A stretch of DNA of 64,000 bases from Agrypnia vestita. Taxonomy: Eukaryota; Arthropoda; Insecta; Trichoptera; Phryganeidae. Below are positions 60,916 through 64,000 of the stretch, in pieces. The DNA is taken from assembly GCA_016648135.1 (NCBI GenBank), contig JADDOH010011176.1, positions 35,964 to 99,963 on the forward strand. The letters are read 5' to 3'. The notes below the pieces were generated by a model. It was not told the DNA's origin. It made no database searches and was given only the letters and a program-made list of their open reading frames with translations. Within the stretch, counting starts at the first letter, position 1. Each line of letters starts with the position of its first letter. Made by a program: the position numbers and the translations under genes.

Positions 60916-61194
60916 GTATGTTTTAACAATTATTACTAACATATTATCTCAAAAACTAACTTTTCTTTTTTGCATTGGTTCAAGTATAAAATTAAGCTAA
61001 AACTGCCTTTATGTGTTTAAACATTTTAATAATTATCAATACAGTCACTTGTGTGGGAGAATATTTCAAGCCCAGTGATATGCGTTTATAAAATCTTATA
61101 TAATTTTTTTTTAACATAGTTACATATTTTATACTCGAATTTTTTTACCGCTTTTTATATAACTATGTTAAAAAAACTTTTTTTTTTTTTTTTT

Positions 61195-64000
61195 TAAATT
61201 TAATGGCTTGTCACCCAGTAAAAGGATGTTATTGCCAAAAACTAGTCAATAGGTCATCGACATAAACATTACAGCTCAATGCAATTACTCTCTAAAAATC
61301 GTAGTAACACTTTCAATACTTCCCGTCGGCAGTCTGTAAGCAAGAGCTGGATATTTGTAGGGAAAGGGACATTAAGATCTGCAAGATCCTGGAGTAGGGA
61401 CTGAGTACCGACATTTAAAATGCAATTGAAAAACAAGTGGTTCAAATCCTCCTCCTCTTGTCCACACTCACAGAGTGAGGAGTTAAGAACATGAATTTTT
61501 GCAAGGTGTAAGCGGATAGAGCAATGACCCAGACGCATTCGGCAAACCATTGAAGTCTCCCTCTTGCTCAATCTGATCCTGTGAAACCAGGTTCGAGATG
61601 GGATAAGTGGCTGAAGAGCGGCGTAGTGTCGACCTTTTGACATTTTAGTGAGGTCCCAATGAGACTGCCACTGAAGTGCGGCATCGTTTCTTGTAATATT
61701 GAAAAGATCGCTCACTGGAATAGTGGAAAATGTGGCATCCCCCTGTGAGATTGCATTTTTTAGCCAGCGAGTCTACCATTTCATTACCAGGGATGCCTAC
61801 ATGACTCGGAATCCAAGCCAAAACAATTTCAAATTTATCCAAGGAAAGGTCGTGAATTATACTCCGAATTTCCATGCAGATCTGATCATCAGGGTGCCGA
61901 AAGGGGCTGGATTTAATTTTGAGCAGAGAACTAAAGGAATCTGAAAGAATAAGGCACTTCTTTGATTGTTTTGGTTTACATGATTTTAGCGCTTCTCGGA
62001 TTGCCAAGCACTCAGCAGTAAAAATGGATGTCTCTTTAGGGAGTTGAAATATACCTTGGATACCATCATTTGGACAATAAAACGCAGCACCCGTACAGCC
62101 GGTTGCCTGGAGTTTGGATCCGTCAGTGAAAATTTGAGTCCAGCCATACCATTCTTTATTTATTATTTCAGAAAATATACTCTTAGGGTTAGGAGTGAAT
62201 TTGTCAATTCCCAAGGAAATGACTTTAGGGGAAAAAATGTGATTAGAAAAAGGAAATTTGTAGATAGGGAGAACAGGGTTTGATTGAACTCGAGGGATGA
62301 AACTCCCCAATCTGGAGAAGCTCCGAGTCAAACGAGGAGGAGTTTTGCCTTTCCAATATGCACTTGACTTTGTGAGATCAAGGAGGGATTGAGAAATAGC
62401 AAGAATAGGGTGGTTGGGGACCCTGAAACACTTTATAGTAAAATTGTCAGCTAAATATTGCCTTCTGATTGCGAGAGGGGGCTCCAATGTTTCCACCTGC
62501 AATGCATTAATCGGAGATGATCTCATGGCTCCAATAATCAACCTCAAGCATTTTGACTGAATTTTGTCTAGTTTTATTCCTAAATATTTCGGAAGAGGAT
62601 CAAGCAAAAAACGAGCATAATCTATATGGTTCCGGATAAAGGCATTATACATGAGTTTCAGAGTTAAAGGATGAGATCCCCACCATACACCTGATGTCGC
62701 ACGGAGGAGGTTCAATTTCGTTTCGCACTTAGAGACCATGGAGTTTACTTGGGAGGCCCAATTTAATTTTCTATTGAAGATAATGCCTAAAAATTTTATT
62801 TCATTGGCGAGTAGGATACTGAAGCCATCAAATGTGACACTCGTCTGGGAAATACGATGTTTTCTTGAGAAAACTATGGCCTGACTTTTTGAGGGGGCCA
62901 TTTCGAGTCCATTGGAGATAAGCCAGGAGTTGAGCCCCGAGAGAGCTCTAGCAAGCTTCTTTAAAGCAACATGAATATCCTTATCAGAGCAGTAAATTGC
63001 TATGTCATCCGCGTATTGGAGTATGGAGCAGATCTCTCGAATGGACTCTTCAAGGTCAGCAGTAAATAAACTATACAGAAGGGGGCTGAGGACCGAACCT
63101 TGCGGGAGTCCCTTCCAAAGATTTCTGATTAATTTATGAGACGGACAATCTATTAAGATCGTCCTTTCACATAAAATATTAAAGACTAGTTGTACTAATT
63201 TTAATGGAAGACCCAGTTTTATAAGCTTATATTTTAATAAGATAGGGCTCACATTGTCATACGCACCACGAATGTCAATAAAGGGTGCTGCAGTACACTT
63301 ACCGAGAGAAAGAGATATTCTAATATCTGAGGTAAGAATACTCAGGTTGTCAAAAACAGATTTCTTTTTGCGAAAACCAAATTGAGAGGACGAAAGGAGT
63401 CATTATGTTCTGCATACCAATCAATACGGTTTTTAATCATATGTTCAACCACCTTCAGCATGCAAGAAGATAGGGCTATTGGGCGGTAAGAGCATCCAAA
63501 ATCTGGGTCTTTATTTGGTTTTAGGATTGGGAGAACCAATTGGGCTTTCCATTCCTCAGGAATTTGTCCAGTTTCAAATATTTTATTAATGACAAATAAG
63601 TAATAATTTAAAGTGGAGGTGGGAAAATGTTGAATCATGATATAGGATATATTATATAGCCCGGGCGAGGAATTTTTAAGGTTTTGAAGAGGATAGGTTA
63701 ATTCTTGAATAGCAAAAGGAGCATCCAACTAAGACGTGGAACTTGAAAAATGAGTTAAAGATGGAGATTCACTGATATGAGGCACATGTGGAGGTGCCAG
63801 ATTGTCAGCAAACACTCCTAGCCATAGATTGTTGGAAGACCGTTTAACGGAAGGAATAAAAGATGAGCGATACTTACGGATCATTGTCCATACAGTAGAA
63901 ATAGGAGTAGTGGGGGATATAGAAGTACAAAACTGTTGCCAACCCTTTCTTTTTTTCTTTCTTAAAAATTGTTTGGTTTGAGCCTGAGTTTTTTTGACAA
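61195..64000 (-). mobile_element. RNase H-bearing LINE (I/R1-type group), 5' end outside
   Basis: Minus strand, from 63728 down: FAIQELTYPLQNLKNSSPGL, PEEWKAQLVLPILKPNKDPD and YRPIALSSCMLKVVEHMIKN; then a frame break at about 63250-63340; then a 535-residue frame with PQGSVLSPLLYSLFTADLEE, ILQYADDIAIYC (RT YADD), and an RNase H domain (IFTDGSKLQATGCTGAAFYC, FTAECLAIREAL, LILSDSFSSLL, IPGNEMVDSLAKK). A second frame break near 61700 precedes a zinc-knuckle-like C-terminus (CECGQEEEDLNHLFFNC). A T run at 61176-61195 is its poly-A tail read backwards. Inactive by frameshifts, but long and little decayed. Antisense to the chitinase, in the intron splitting CBM14-5. Confidence 0.88.

Noticed and set aside
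60733..60939. Start codon at 60733 as the beginning of a separate gene
   Set aside because: The in-frame Met lies in AT-rich intron; the CBM14 coding block begins at the phase-0 acceptor at 60780/60781.

Overview
The window looks like insect nuclear DNA, most likely from a moth or butterfly. It has AT-rich introns, GT-AG splicing, no bacterial gene organisation and dense transposon debris. The order call is an inference from the gene's architecture and the repeats.

One very large plus-strand gene fills the window: a group II, Cht10-type multidomain chitinase. Both its 5' and 3' ends lie outside. I read 34 internal coding exons (first at 1005, last ending at 60915). Every junction has an AG acceptor and GT donor, and intron phases agree from first to last (6,095 nt, about 2,031 codons, no internal stop). 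Domain order is: GH18-1 (C-terminal part, 1005-7676), CBM14-1 (10268-11501), GH18-2 (13478-35569), Ser/Thr/Pro/Trp linker (37467-37700), CBM14-2 (38825-39001), basic Pro/Ala linker (39796-39962), CBM14-3 (41515-41713), CBM14-4 (43578-45328), GH18-3 (46569-51566), acidic/Pro linker (52029 on), GH18-4 (52263-57909), Pro linker (59817-59914), CBM14-5 (60781 on, incomplete). This matches the insect Cht10 plan, so a fifth GH18 domain is expected beyond 64000. GH18-3 and GH18-4 keep the catalytic motif FDGLDLDWEYP. GH18-2 has FKGLHLDWNYP with the catalytic Glu replaced, and GH18-1 has a degenerate third motif. The N-terminal half therefore looks non-catalytic and the C-terminal half hydrolytic.

The introns hold the rest. 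There are non-LTR retrotransposon fragments in both orientations (RTE-type at about 19.2, 21.1, 37.9, 42.8 and 45.0 kb; others at 1.4, 4.8, 23.8, 26.7, 34.6 kb; an RNase H-bearing one at 61.2-64 kb), three tRNA-derived SINE-like sequences, and hAT elements with 8-bp target duplications (2372, 33450, 53574; an older one at 17561). There is also a TTAA-flanked piggyBac-like MITE (9571-10159), a TTA-flanked Harbinger-like MITE (55816), two related putative solo LTRs, repeat MITE families, and many fold-back elements. A recurring module in the fold-backs resembles a hammerhead ribozyme core (CTGANGA, hairpin, GAAAC).

The oddest structures are where repeats meet splice sites. A 38-bp minisatellite (14842-15419) repeats the 3' splice junction of the next exon about 15 times. 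LINE or hAT ends lie within a few tens of bases of three acceptors. TE load is heavy in the GH18-2 region (22 kb for one domain) and light around the two intact catalytic domains (about 5 kb each).
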